Shown: positions 35,399-47,035, counted from the stretch's first letter. The stretch is 64,000 bases of DNA from Reticulascus tulasneorum (GCA_001557505.1 LSAX01000002.1:3844001-3908000); one strand, 5' to 3'. Notes: generated from the letters alone by a model not told the origin. Translations and numbers: made by a program.

Positions 35399-36445
35399 TT
35401 CCTCGATCAATATTCTCCGAATCTTTATCAACCAATCCTATGGTACCACCAGCGCACAACTTGTCCCCACAGGCCAGCACTCGCTCAAGATGCTAGCCGG
35501 CGCCTTTATGGTACTATGTCGCGCAATTCTAGCCCTGGGGCCGGAAACAGATCCCGAGGATGTGACGTTGAAGCAGGCCTGGCTCGCCAGCAAATTCGGC
35601 TTGTTGTGGCCTCTGCAGCGCAAACCACGCTCATGCAGGGATCTCTTTTGGTCCGCGGATCCTCTGTAGGTCCAGCTCAGCTCAGCTCGGGGTGTGGGCA
35701 GCGCTAGCTCTAATGCGTTACTACGCAGCCCTAAGCCTCATTTTTGCCCACCCCGCGATGTTTGCCATTTAAAGATTTCACAGTTATTTCCAACTTACTC
35801 TACACCGCTGACTCTTATATTCTCTGCTTGTCCTTCCATGATAGTAAATGACATTAAGGCTTACAAGAACCACCCCTGCAACGGACTCCGCGGAGAATCG
35901 TCGTCTGGTGAAATGTGCTGAGGCATATCCCTTTTCTGCGGCTCCCATAGCAGTCTCGGACCCCATGCTGCGAGATGGCGAGTGGACGGGGAGGGCAGAT
36001 GTCCTTAGACAGGTCCAGCATACCCATCCTACTTATGCAGAGTTGTCCAACCAGGCCAGCCTACGTGGTGTGTTCCTCCCGAGCCACTGAGGGGCAAAAG
36101 ACGAACCCCGCCTTTCAACCTCAGCCGCAGTGTCTCCCGCCGACACGATACGTAACCAACCTACGGCCACTTGGCGAGAAACTAGTGAATGGCTGCGCTT
36201 GAGACCAGCCTCGCTCGCATCATGGTGCCACGTAGCGCACTGCGCTCCTTTGGTACGTAATTGGCAATACTTGTACTGTATGACGTTTCCAGCCTTTTGA
36301 AACTACGCCTTCTCTTGCCCTTGTTCATCAATTTACCTTCTTCATTGAAATAAGCTTAATTTTCTTCGTTGTTAGTTTGACACACCAAAAAGGAATTACT
36401 AGTTCACATGTTGTGCAAATATGAATATGTAGTAGGTATTTACTT

Positions 36446-36532
36446 CTCTAGCGTTTTCTCTTTTGCCTCTGGCGTTCCCTCTTTATGCCTCTGGCGTTCT
36501 TTCTTTATAGCTCTGGCGTTCTTCTCTTTGTC
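36446..36532 (+). repeat. Four imperfect 22-bp tandem units
   Basis: The unit CTCTGGCGTTC followed by a T-rich half repeats at 36446, 36467, 36489 and 36511. Spacing is 21-22 bases. It is noncoding by my reading and pyrimidine-rich. Confidence 0.75.
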
Positions 36533-36675
36533 CTCCTTGGTGGCCTCGTCCGGCAAATGGGAAAGCCTGGCGACGCCAAGCCTCGTATTCCGGGACTATT
36601 GTTTTCTAGAGCCAGGAGAGCGCCGCTAGCGGCATGGCATTGCTCACATAAGCTTGGAGGGTTACCATCTTTGTC

Positions 36676-36745
36676 GTGCTCTTACTCACATATGGGTTGA
36701 GATGTTTGCCGTGCTCTCACTCACATATAGGATGGAGCTGTTTCC
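36676..36745 (+). repeat. 35-bp tandem duplication
   Basis: Two adjacent 35-base units, each beginning GTGCTCT and containing ACTCACATAT, differ at several positions. They lie about 125-195 bases upstream of the deacetylase ATG, so they could affect its promoter. Confidence 0.7.
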
Positions 36746-36870
36746 GCCCCGTCGCCGCGCTTCGCCTTCATTGTCCCATCTGTTGGACAAGGGTTTTCCA
36801 AGGACCCTCATTCCTCTAATATCAAACTCGTCGGGACCAAAGCTAAGTGCAGAGCCGCGCCGAGCAAAAC

Positions 36871-39468
36871 ATGGTGCACTTCAAGGTGCAGTGCCTATTG
36901 GCGGCGGCTTACAGCGCATTGGCTGCTGCTGCTGCGTGTACATCCGACCTTCTGGTGGATGATCTTATCAACTCAGTCTCAACAAACCGGAACAACCTCG
37001 GTTCGTGGACGTCAGGTAAGACCTCTACTCGAATACACCATTTCCAAGATATCCTTTTCGGCACTATGGCTGACCAATCTCAACAGACGATGGCAGCATG
37101 GCCAGCATCTCCGGGTCGGGAGGCATTCTCAGCTTCACCCCCAAGAGCGGAGCTTACTACTATGAGACGTTCCCCTGCCAAGCGTTGCAGACCAACTTGT
37201 ACACGCACATACAGCTGGACATCAAGGCACCCGTGACGGGCGCGGCCTTTACAACCGAGCTCAAGTGGGCTTCGAGCTGCTCGGCAACGACCACCACGAA
37301 AACGTCTTTCCGGGTAACCAGCCTCACCGGCGGCTGGCAGACGCTCCGCATCCCACTGAGTAGCTTTACCGGGGCGAACCTCAACGCCGCCCTCTCCATT
37401 GTCATCGGGTCCTTTTCATCTACCCAACAATGGCAATTGGACAAGGTCCTGTTTGTCTGTGCTCAGGCACCAGCAACCTCCACCAGTGAGTGCGATTCGG
37501 CTGGTGTTTACTTGGTCCTCACTTGCCTGGTACTGATCATGTTCTCTAGCCACTACGCCTACACAGGCAACTCCCACCCCAACGCCATCCACTACCTCAA
37601 CCACCTCAAAGTCATCTACTATCACTACATCCACCACCACTGCATCCCCCACCACTGCATCCCCCACCACGACATCCACTACCACTGCATCTACTTCAAC
37701 GCGATCTAGTACGACTATATCAAGTACGACTACATCCACCACGACTACATCCACCACGACTACATCCACCACGACTCCATCGACCTCCCCGTCGTGCTCG
37801 CCGCTTCTGGTGGATGACTGGGCGTCGCAATCACGCATTAACTTCCTAGGCTACAACGCACTCCTGCTGCCGACGGGTGATGACGGGACAATGCAATCCA
37901 TAGTCGTTAACAACTACCACGTGACATTTACGCCAAAATCCACTTCGTCGTACTTTTTCTCCCAGGTCGGATGTGTAGATGCCACAAAGTATGGTGGTAT
38001 ATCGCTCCGGATCAAGGCTCAAGCCGGGACGACGTTCAAATTCGAACTGTCTTCCAAGACGACCTGCGACGGCGCCACGACAGCGTGGTCGACCCAGACG
38101 ACCACCCAACTGGGCTGGACATTCGACGGAACCGAGAAACTATACAGCTTCCCCTGGTCGAAGTTTAGTGGACTCAACCTGGCCAAGCTGAGATCGATCG
38201 TGATCTCGGCGCCAAATCACCCGATCATCTTAGGGCCACTGGCACTCTACTGCGGGAGTACCCCGAGCAGCTGGGTAGTGCCCACGACTACCGGCCCAGC
38301 AGCACCAACAGAAACCGTGGAGGCACCAGTCGCTACGGCCTCGGGGTTTGTGCTCGACACCTTTAGCAACTCAAACACGAACTCGCTAGGATTCTGGCAT
38401 GGCGGCGATGAGCTGAGCCTCAGCTGGGGCACCAACCGCGTCACCCTCGTCGCCTCAGGTCCCGACTACGCCTTCACTACGCAATTCAGCAACGGTTGTC
38501 GAGACTTGCGCAGTTACAGCGGCTCGTACTTGCACATCGCCTACTCGGGCCACACTAAATTCTCCGTCTCATTGCAGCAGCACAACTCGCAGTGTAGTGA
38601 AAGTGTGGCACCGTTTCCCGAGACGAGGGACAGCCTCGAGGCCGCCCGATACGCGACGAGTAACGGTATCTACATACCCATTTCGCACTTCAATATCAAC
38701 CTACAACGAGTTAGTAGCGTTGCCATCAGGGGCGTATACAGCACCGAGGCCGTGGTCCTGACGAAGATTGAGATCGTCCCCTCCATTCCCTCTGGCGTGA
38801 GCATACCTCAAAAGTTGCCGTCCGGCACCCTCGTATTTGCTTGCACTCGGCCCAACTCGTTTGCATTCGGAATCGACGACGGCAATCCAAGGTACGCCGC
38901 CAGGCTGGCGCAGATCATCCGCGATGCGGGCATCAAGGTGACCTTTTTCGCCGTCGGTGCAGTGCTCGAAGACCCTTCCACAGGCATGGCCAGCTTCTAC
39001 CAGCAGTTGAAGAGCGAGGGCCACCAGATTGCGCTGCATTCCTATACGCACCCCAGGATGGAGGGGCTCTCGAGTATCGAAAGCATCGACTGGGAGTACA
39101 ATCAGGACTATAGGGTAATGACCAACCTCTTTGGCGAGAGGTCAAACTATTTCCGCCCACCTTTCGGGGTCGAAGGTGCGCGTATGCGTCAGCGCTGGGC
39201 GGTCGCCTCGGGGGCAGAGAAGGCTTATATCGTCAACTGGAGTGTCGATGTCCAGGATTGGTTGTGGGCCGAGACGAGCACGCCGGAGAAACAAGTTGAC
39301 GCCTTCAAGTCCGATGTTGCAAAGGGGGGCAACCTGGTCGTCATGCACTTTTCGTACAACTCGACGGTCAACTACTTTCCCGAGTTCATCAGGCAGGCCA
39401 AGGCTGCCGGGAAGCAGATCATGCGAATTGATCAGTGCATGGAGGATCCGAACGCACCGCCGCTGTGA
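36871..39468 (+). CDS. Secreted polysaccharide deacetylase (CE4) with three beta-sandwich-like modules
   Basis: Exons 36871-37015, 37087-37485 and 37550-39468 give 820 residues. A signal peptide (MVHFKVQCLLAAAYSALAAAAA) precedes a first module (LLVDDLINS...). A Ser/Thr linker then leads to a second, related module (PLLVDDWASQ), and a third starts at VLDTFSNSNTNSLGFW. The C-terminal NodB-type domain has GIDDGN at the metal-binding motif (usually TFDDG), HSYTHP, RPPFG, VDVQDW and VVMHF. It should remove acetyl groups from chitin or another acetylated polysaccharide, acting outside the cell. The repeated N-terminal modules may bind polysaccharide; their family is not certain. The Thr-rich linker is probably O-glycosylated. 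Confidence 0.92.
37726..37785 (+). repeat. 15-bp minisatellite encoding Thr-rich linker
   Basis: Three perfect copies of ACGACTACATCCACC (37726, 37741, 37756) and a fourth diverged copy (37771) lie inside exon 3 of the deacetylase. Looser ACC/ACT/TCC repeats extend upstream to about 37580. In frame they encode Thr/Ser pentads, so copy-number change would alter linker length without a frameshift. Confidence 0.85.
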
Positions 39469-40427
39469 TTGCGGGAGCGGAGTTCTAGATTTGTATAGCA
39501 GGAGAAAAAAGGGAGACCACCACGAGAGCGATCCTCCCACTGTCGGTGGGTATCTGGCAGGCGACAAACGGGCTTTATTGTTTAATGTTAGTTGCGGGTG
39601 TTAAGCCCTGGTCAAGGAAAAGGGAATCCGGGGGTATATTCAACGCCCTCGTAGGGCAAAGACCAGCAAAAGATACTAATGATATGACTTAATTGTGATG
39701 TCTTGGCAAAGTCCTTAACTGGATGCCCTACGTGTCTATCTTCTGCCTGCAAGATGCAAGGGCATGAAAACTACTTGGAATATACAAAGTGAACATGCCC
39801 AGTATGCGATCCGGCACGTGTCCAGCTCTGATAAGGGTAACTAGCAATTGGTCCAATGATTCAAAGGTATCCTGACCCGGACCTGTCTCAGTGTCGAGCT
39901 TTTCTCAGATGAATTTGAAGACCTGTTTGTTTCTACCAGACTTATAACTCTAAAGAGAGCTCGCCATAAGTACACTCGATGTGGCAAGTAGCCTCTTTGT
40001 TCAGTTTCCAGAGCGGCACTCCCCGCGACCAATTGATTGGCAGCAACTTTGACTTCAAATGCCAAGAACCAATCTGCAGCACCTGCCCTTTGACAGGGCG
40101 AATATACTCTTTGTGACCAGTGGATGACAGCTGGCTGCCGCGGTCCATATTGGAGTTGCCCGCCAAAACGAGGATTAATTAGTAGGCAAATGCCCAAGTG
40201 GGTCCCATCGACAATCGAGGCTGTCTTGATGAGCGGAACAGCCGAGGGGGCAGGCCTCACCTGCCGATTGGACGTTGGAATGGCGCCCCTCACCAGGCCG
40301 CCCTTAAAACAAACCTCTTCAAGACCACTTCTATTCCACTTCGTTAAGATCGAATCCTTGAATTGACGCCTCCGTGAGCTGACCCGGATGGGAGTCTTTG
40401 AAATGGTGAGCAGCTCCCTCTCGGGAC
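39469..40427. other. Intergenic region, no gene firmly supported
   Basis: About 960 bases. Overlapping minus-strand frames at 39841-40440 and 39942-40166 contain some protein-like sequence but no domain I can name and no splice solution, so I do not call a gene. A relic is possible. Confidence 0.4.
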
Positions 40428-42087
40428 ATGGTGTTTCCATGCTCGAATGGCATGCATGTGCTGACGAGAAAGAAGGCTACCTTACCCGGTGATAATGCCC
40501 TGGAGGTTCTAATTGTCGGAGCAGGCCTCGGTGGAATCGCCGCCGCTATATCTTGTGCCGCCGGCGGCCACACTGTCCGCGTGATAGAGTCTGCGAAGAT
40601 GCTCGCCGAGGTGAGAGGCCTCATCCTCCGTGAATCCAAGGTTCAACCTAATGCGACCGCGTAGATCGGCGCGGGCCTCCAGATCACACCAAACGGGAGC
40701 CGGCTGTTGCAGCACTGGAAGTTGCCCGCATCACTCAACACAACGGTCGCCGAACCCACCGTGCTAACCGTGCACCGGTTCTCTGGGGAGGTTCTCACGC
40801 AGCAGGACGACTTCGACCGGAACATTCGTGGCAAGTACGGGAGCCCCTTCATTGACGTGCACCGGGCCGACCTGCAGCAGGCATTGTATGCACGCGCCAT
40901 CGATCTCGGCGTCCTCTTCTTCTTCGATGAGCGTGTCCAGTCCGTCGACCTCGCGCACACGGCGCTGACAACAGCAGCCGGAAACACCTACGCCGGGGAC
41001 CTGATCATCGCCGCAGATGGGCTGTGGTCCCGCTGCAGGGAGTCTTTCCTTGGGGTCAAAGACGAGCCAGCGCCGACGGGAGACCTAGCGTACCGGATCG
41101 TCCTGTCGCTCGACGAGATCGACGATGAGGAGCTGAAAAGATGGGTCGGGAACCCCGAAGTCCACTTCTGGATCGGGCCGGGAGCGCACGCCGTGGGGTA
41201 CTCGCTTCGGGGCGGCCGGATGTACAACATTGTGCTGCTGGTGCCCGACACCCTCCCTGACGGGGTGGCGCGTGAGGCAGGGTCGATAGAGGAAATGAGA
41301 GGGCTCTTCACAGATTGGGATCCCATGTATGTATATCGCGAGAGGCCTGGTTGTTATTGTTGGTTGTTGTTGCTGACGGCGAAGCAGTCTCGGTCGGTTT
41401 TTGCGGTACGTCAAGACGGTGGACAAGTGGAAGCTGATGCACCGTGAGTTGTTCGGCCTTTCTCGCCCGCCATTTCTGTAACCAGTTCTGTAGATGAGGA
41501 GATGAAGCGATGGGTTAGCGACGAGTCCAACCTAGTGTTCATGTTAGTTCTTCCGCTTTCTTGTTCTGCGGTGGCTACTGACGAGAATTAGTGGCGATGC
41601 CTGCCATTCGATGCTACCATACTTGGCGCAGGGGGCGAACTCGGCGCTCGAGGACGGGGCTGTTCTTGGAACGCTGCTGGGGCGGATGACGAGAAAGTCA
41701 CAATTGCCACATGTACTGCGAACGTATGAACGTTTGCGGAAGGCCAGGGGCGAGGCAATAGCACGGGAGACATTCAAACAGGTGCTTGGTCTTCCGCTCC
41801 TTAGCCGCCCACCTACTGACGGGACATCCCCACACTAGAGACAAGACTTTCATATGCAGGACGGACCGGAACAAAAGGCACGGGACGAAATCCTGATCGC
41901 GGGGCCGGCCGCCGCCGTGTACGGCTTCCCCAGCAGATGGTATGTGTCCCTGAAGATGGATCGTCGTGGGCCTAACCAGTCGTGTAGGACATGTCCCAAG
42001 GTCCAACCGTGGATCTACGGCTATGACGCTATTCGAGATGCTGAATCTGCCGACCTGAGCTTTGCCGATGTGAAATTGCCGACGTGA
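40428..42087 (+). CDS. FAD-dependent aromatic monooxygenase (salicylate-hydroxylase-like)
   Basis: I infer seven exons: 40428-40610, 40665-41326, 41388-41443, 41494-41542, 41592-41781, 41839-41939 and 41988-42087, giving 446 residues. Phases match at every junction. The FAD-binding LIVGAGLGGIAAA is near residue 28, the DG motif is in IIAADGLWSR, and the second FAD motif GDACHSMLPYLAQGANSALED is restored by splicing exons 4 and 5. Exon 3 encodes KTVDKWKLMH, and the end reads WIYGYDA, both typical of group A flavoprotein hydroxylases acting on salicylate-like or polyketide aromatics with NAD(P)H and oxygen. The substrate is unknown. Unspliced, the gene looks broken. A second in-frame ATG at 40452 is an alternative start. 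Confidence 0.9.
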
Positions 42088-42807
42088 AATTGCGGCAAGA
42101 TTCCGGTAACTGTGGTGAATCTCTGCATGATCATGATCGCTGGATTGCATACGTTTGGCATTGACTTGGGAAATCGTGCTCTTCTACCGAGCCCTATACG
42201 CCAAGCTCCTCGCAACCTCATCTTGTGTCTGTCCACGTCCAAGATGAAAACCCCAGCATCTTCGCGGTCAATATTGTAAATTTTACCAAAGGTACTCCGC
42301 CCACTTCAGTTCCCCAGTCGAATCGGCCTCCATACCAAACACGCACACACGACTACGAGAGTCATCTCCTGTTTCCTGTCTGCTCTCTCCATATACTTCT
42401 GACATTGGTAGCATTCTAATGCCATGGGTAGGCGGTCACCTGAAGCACCTATGTTGTTATTTGACACGATTAAGAGAAGGGGATCGAAACAAAGGGGTTA
42501 AATGCTGGTTATTAATCGGGCGATGCATAATGTGATGTCTATTTTCACGTTGCAAAGGAGGGAGGTGAGGTTGTAGTGGGATACGCATTACCACCACCAC
42601 AAGCTCTATATACATTTATCCTCCCTTTATCTACTTTCTCTCGAGCCATTCGATATCAGGCTTAGTATCGTTGCACCGGGGCTTGTGACACGGATTTCTA
42701 CTCCGTGTCCCGGAATGCCTTTCATTGTTCCCGGCTGGAGGCTCCCGTTCCATGATTTGATGCCTTGAGTCGTGCTTCACGTGAATGCTATTCTAACCTC
42801 TAGAAAT
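42088..42807. other. Intergenic region between convergent genes
   Basis: 720 bases between the end of the monooxygenase (plus) and the end of the small secreted protein gene (minus). The sequence contains T-rich 3' sequence near 42600-42660. No gene is seen. Confidence 0.5.
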
Positions 42808-43173
42808 CTAGAAGCCTTGAGCCTCGGCCTGAGCCTGAGCCGCTTCAATGGTCTCCGCAGCGTTCGGGTCAACAAAGCCGCAGCCCAGCTTCCCGTTCTG
42901 GAATTCGGCACCAATGCCGGAGCAAATACCAGTGCCTACGCCGTTGTTGGCACAGCAGCCCTCCTGGCAGTCGTTGTTGGCGACACAGCCGCCGGTGGTG
43001 AACTGCAAGCCCTGGCCGTTGCCGACATTGCTGGAACCGGACACATTGGGGATGGCCTGGGAGAAGACGGTCGCGGCGACTAGGTGGGACATGTTAGCAG
43101 ATGGCTTTGGTGTAGACAGGGAGTGAGTGATAGACGTACAAGCCAGAGTAGCGAAGATAGCGATGCGAACCAT
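42808..43173 (-). CDS. Small secreted cysteine-rich protein, BAS-like
   Basis: Exons 43173-43140 and 43079-42808 (60-base intron in the signal-peptide coding part) give 101 residues. The N-terminus MVRIAIFATLAF with the following ATVFSQA is a signal peptide. The mature protein has NVGNGQGLQFTTGGC, then six cysteines including a CC pair (GCVANNDC, GCC, ICSG, LGCGF). This pattern resembles the fungal family annotated as biotrophy-associated secreted protein 2/3-like, found in plant-associated ascomycetes. Activity is unknown in general and not implied here. The alanine/glutamine-rich C-terminus (AAQAQAEAQG) is likely helical or disordered. Confidence 0.85.
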   Translation of the reverse strand: MVRIAIFATLACTSITHSLSTPKPSANMSHLVAATVFSQAIPNVSGSSNVGNGQGLQFTTGGCVANNDCQEGCCANNGVGTGICSGIGAEFQNGKLGCGFVDPNAAETIEAAQAQAEAQGF

Positions 43174-45865
43174 TTTGATGATTTTAGAATGAAGAGCTGT
43201 AGAGCGACGAGAAAGATTATTCAAAAGAGTGACGCCGGGTCGGATTAATTGGAAGAAAAGTGAAGTAGAGACTGGTACGACACCGGGTCGTATTTGGCAG
43301 AAAAGATGAGAGAAGAGAACGAGTGATGATGGGTCAAACAGAAATCTCGAAATTATTTCCCCCGATGTCGTGCTATTTATCTTCCATTCTCCCACGTTCT
43401 GCCCACATCGGTCTCATATCTTGGTACCTGACGATCGATGCCTATTCTTACCTGGAAGGCATGAGGAAAGTTGAGACGGACTTGGCTGGTCCCGCCAGAA
43501 TTCAGACGCAACAAGTCACGGTCGCGGATCATGATCCACGGTAGTTAGCGAGCCTTCAAGCAGTGCAAAAAAAAGCAATTGAAACCGTGCCGTTGGATGT
43601 TTGACCCATCTGGTCAGCACATCTGCAACACGATCGGCCCCGCGGGCCCCTGGATCCTTGTGGTTTCTCCCGCCTCCCAAGACATAAAAGCTCATGCTGC
43701 GCAGTCTTCCTAGACGAGTCTGTAACAGCGGGCTACATTTAGCCCATGATTTGTTGGCATTCCTTTTTAGAAAGCTGTCAAATAAATCGTGATGGAAAAT
43801 ACGCGGCGAGAGTCATGATGTGGAGTTCACGATGTCTAGGGTGGTCCCGTCCCCACAAATCCACATGCTCGCGATACTGAGATCTGGCGCTGGAAATTCG
43901 CCGTAGCACGTTGCTAAGGTGGTGTTGCAATGTGGATACACATTAGTGCGTAGTAGGTCGGCAGATAGTGTCTTCTACGCTTCAATCATACCTCTGGCCA
44001 AGTCATAGATCCGATGCCAATTTAAAGCTTGACCTGGTGGGTGATTCGATTCTCCCAACCCAGGCACATTGATTATTACCCAGGTCTCTTTGAGAAGTCA
44101 AGGTTGGGGACCTGATCTATAGCTTGCCCATTCGATAGAGAAGTCAGTAAAGGTTGTTGGAAGTGCAACTCCAAGTCTTTTGGGGGCAGCATATGATTTG
44201 GACAATGCAGATGGGGTTGCAAAGACAGTGCGGAGTCGGCGACTGAAGGTAGGTTAGCAAACGACGAGAGGGTTGAATGCAGTGCAGCCATGATTTGTTG
44301 TTCTGCCACAAGCCAGACGTCTACCCTCAACAAACCCATTTTAGGGACAGCGGACTAACTACCTATCGTGCCTCGCCAGGCATGAGGAGAGACACCTTTC
44401 GGGGCAATAAGATTCTGGGCCTGGCCGCCAGCAGCGTCTCAGCTGGGACTCGGGGGCTGGGTCAGATGGCGGGGCCGCCAGCTGCCGTCGTCTTTTGGAT
44501 ACGTCATATGCCCATATTTGAAACCCGTAAGCCAATAACTGCTATTCGATTCAGGCTAGTTTTTCCCTCTACACATATATGTATGTACCTAGCCGAATGA
44601 ACTGCGGACAAAAACTGGGACGCCGCATGAATATGCTTACCCACCACACCTGACCCAGTCCGGAGCACTCCAAGGTGCCCAGTGCTCCAGCGGCGTAGGA
44701 CGCATGTCGCTGGAACAGTCCAAACAGAATAGATTTTCCTGGGAGATCTCAGTTGCGTGATGCGGACACGTAGCGTACGAGTTGAGCGTGGGGTGGAAAG
44801 TCATCATTGAGGGATTATCATCTTGGGCGAGTAAAACTCTGAAAGCCTCGACAGGAGCAAGGCCCAATCACCCAAACACATCGGAGTTGAAGCCGCCTGA
44901 TCCTTACTCCGAAAGTGGCAGAGTGCTTGCTATATCGATCCAATGATCACTATGAACGTCCCCAAAGAATCAAGCTTGTCGCCCGTCTCGGCTCGGCTCT
45001 GGTCTCCGGATCGTTGGATCTAGAGCCTTTTCCCCCTCTCGTTACCAGTACAGGCTGCAGTCAGGGTAAGACACGCTGGAGGCGGGCTGCAGTATTGCAG
45101 TGCAGTGCAGTGCAGTGGGCTGGTCCCTTAATAAGGGGACCCCATAATTTCGACCCAGTGCCTGATTAGCGCATGCGCAATGACCCTACCGACCCTACAT
45201 GCACCAAAACAGCGCAACCATCATGACGTCACATGCCCGATGATGTCTCTGGTTCTCTGGCTCGGATGGCCTCCCCCCCCCCCTTCAAGTTGTCACACAC
45301 GTGGAACCGGTAAACGGCGACGAAAACCTGCAGACTGAAATCTTCGTTTCAGTCACCTGCTATGGCTCGGAAGCCCCTACGGCGCCATCCACGTGTACGA
45401 GGCCTCCTTCTTCGTCTGCTCCGGCACTCCTGACATTGGATCGATCCCCTTCTTTCGTCCTCTCGCAGCAGAAAGAGGAAAAGTCCCCCGGCAATCGCCA
45501 CACCCCCCATTCACTTCTGTCCCTGGGCCTAGCCCATCCATCCGATCCGGGCCTAGTACTCACCGCTCATCCTCCCCAACCCACCTCTCTTGCTTTCTCC
45601 TCTGGGCCACACTAGATAAAGTTCAGCTTAGACCTTGCGGCGGCACGCAGCTTTAGCTCGCACGGCTGGTTGCATCATAATCCAACAAATTCCCCGTTCA
45701 AACACAGCCCGTTTCCAAATCGGACCAGGCCTTTCCTTTACGCTACACCTACACATACTTAAGCACAAAGGGTTCACCAATCTTTTCTTGAGACATCTTC
45801 TGGGGAAAAAAAACACCTTTGCCTGGAAGCAACAAACCATTCCACTTCCAAACCTTTCAAACAAT
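43174..45865. other. Long intergenic region (2.7 kb), no gene supported
   Basis: Between divergent starts. Only short open frames occur. Noted sequence features: two CCGGGTCG boxes about 48 bases apart (near 43231 and 43281) in the leader of the small secreted gene, four tandem TGCAG units at 45096-45115, an imperfect palindrome around 45122-45141 and an 11-base C run at 45273-45283. The last 600 bases are pyrimidine-rich, as expected of a promoter and leader for the gene at 45866. Confidence 0.5.
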
Positions 45866-47035
45866 ATGTGGCCATACGACGACGGCCGCTCCCGAGGAAT
45901 GGAGCCAGATGCCCGTATGCCCCGGGCCGGCGCCTATTACGATGATGCATTTGATCGTCAACCTCGCTACCAACAACCATTAGGACGAGCACCAGAACCC
46001 CCATTGGACACCGGCCGTTCCCGCCGAAAGTCCATCCTCGTCGATCCCGAAGAGTCGTCACACCCGCGGCATCAACGACATTCCCACCGCAGAGACGGCG
46101 TCCGTCTCGAAGCATCTGATGATGGCTACCACCCAGACAAGACCTCGAGGCACGACGCAGAGCACAAGACCACCGATCGGAATCGAGACTTTCGCAAGAT
46201 GAGGGGTGGCCACGATTCTGACGAAGCTGCCGCCTTCAAACGCGCGAGCAAGTCCTACAGCCCAAACCGCTCCGCCCGTGACCCTTTAGCGTCACGCCCT
46301 CGGTCGCCGCCCGCCGCAAAATCGGCTTGGCCGGATGACGATCTTGATACTGGCCGCCACGGTCACCGATCCTCGAAGAAAAAGGGGAGAGGACACGAAT
46401 ATCCAGAGGATGACTTGGGAAGAGGTTACGGCGCACCACCACCACCACGAGCAGCTCGTGACATGGTTGGACGAGAACCTCCGTACTACGGCGGCTACGA
46501 TGATGGCCCGAAGCGGCGGTATCCCGATCCCCTCGCACCTGCCTATCCCTCAGACGATCCACCTCGGCACTCACGCCACACACGTGAGCGAGATATCGGC
46601 GAAGACAGTCACACGCGCGGCAGGCGTCCTCCACCAGGATACGATAACCCCTACGACGACCCCCCTTCGCGCCATACAGAACGCAAGCATCGGGATCGCC
46701 AGAGCATGCCTCCACAGTCGCGCTACGACGAGAGGTATCCCGACCCACGTGACGATGGCTACCACGACAGACCTCGTCGGCGGGCATCGATTGGCCCGGG
46801 CGACAGATACAGCAGTGACCCAAGACGCAGGGGCGGGTATGATGCACCCGAACGCGATGACGGGCATGCACAGAGCAAGAAGCGGGTGCCTGCTAAAGAC
46901 AAGAAGGGCAAAAAGGCGGCGAAGGAGGCCGGCTCGCTCTTCATGACGCATGCCATGCCGGTCATAAAGAAGGAAGCGGTCCCGTTTCTCATGAAGTCTG
47001 CACAGGCGTATATAAGTCAACGACACGCGAAATGA
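45866..47035 (+). CDS. Intrinsically disordered Arg/Asp/Pro-rich protein
   Basis: Single exon, 389 residues from the ATG at 45866; the frame is open upstream but has no earlier ATG. Composition is dominated by Arg, Asp, Pro, His, Tyr and Ser, with many RSRR, DDGY and YPDP-like short motifs and no globular domain. A lysine-rich segment (KKRVPAKDKKGKKAAKEAG) could be a nuclear localisation signal. The last 30 residues (FMTHAMPVIKKEAVPFLMK) look like an amphipathic helix and are the best candidate for a conserved interaction site. The mixed-charge RD repeats resemble RNA-binding or condensate-forming proteins, but that is inference from composition only. Confidence 0.82.
   Translation: MWPYDDGRSRGMEPDARMPRAGAYYDDAFDRQPRYQQPLGRAPEPPLDTGRSRRKSILVDPEESSHPRHQRHSHRRDGVRLEASDDGYHPDKTSRHDAEHKTTDRNRDFRKMRGGHDSDEAAAFKRASKSYSPNRSARDPLASRPRSPPAAKSAWPDDDLDTGRHGHRSSKKKGRGHEYPEDDLGRGYGAPPPPRAARDMVGREPPYYGGYDDGPKRRYPDPLAPAYPSDDPPRHSRHTRERDIGEDSHTRGRRPPPGYDNPYDDPPSRHTERKHRDRQSMPPQSRYDERYPDPRDDGYHDRPRRRASIGPGDRYSSDPRRRGGYDAPERDDGHAQSKKRVPAKDKKGKKAAKEAGSLFMTHAMPVIKKEAVPFLMKSAQAYISQRHAK

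Larger units (their letters stand above)
35399..36870. other. Intergenic region (1.5 kb) with short tandem repeats
   Basis: No gene is supported. Two small tandem repeat arrays lie in its right half and are listed separately. The rest presumably contains the promoter of the deacetylase gene. Confidence 0.5.

Noticed and set aside
39841..40440. Minus-strand frame of about 199 codons
   Set aside because: Some protein-like stretches but two competing frames overlap and neither gives a domain; kept only as a possible relic.
40428..42087. Reading the monooxygenase as a pseudogene
   Set aside because: All frame changes coincide with good GT...AG introns of fungal size with matching phase, and the joined protein has every expected motif.
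46236..46871. Antisense frame of 211 codons in the disordered-protein gene
   Set aside because: Result of the Arg/Asp-rich composition; no independent support.
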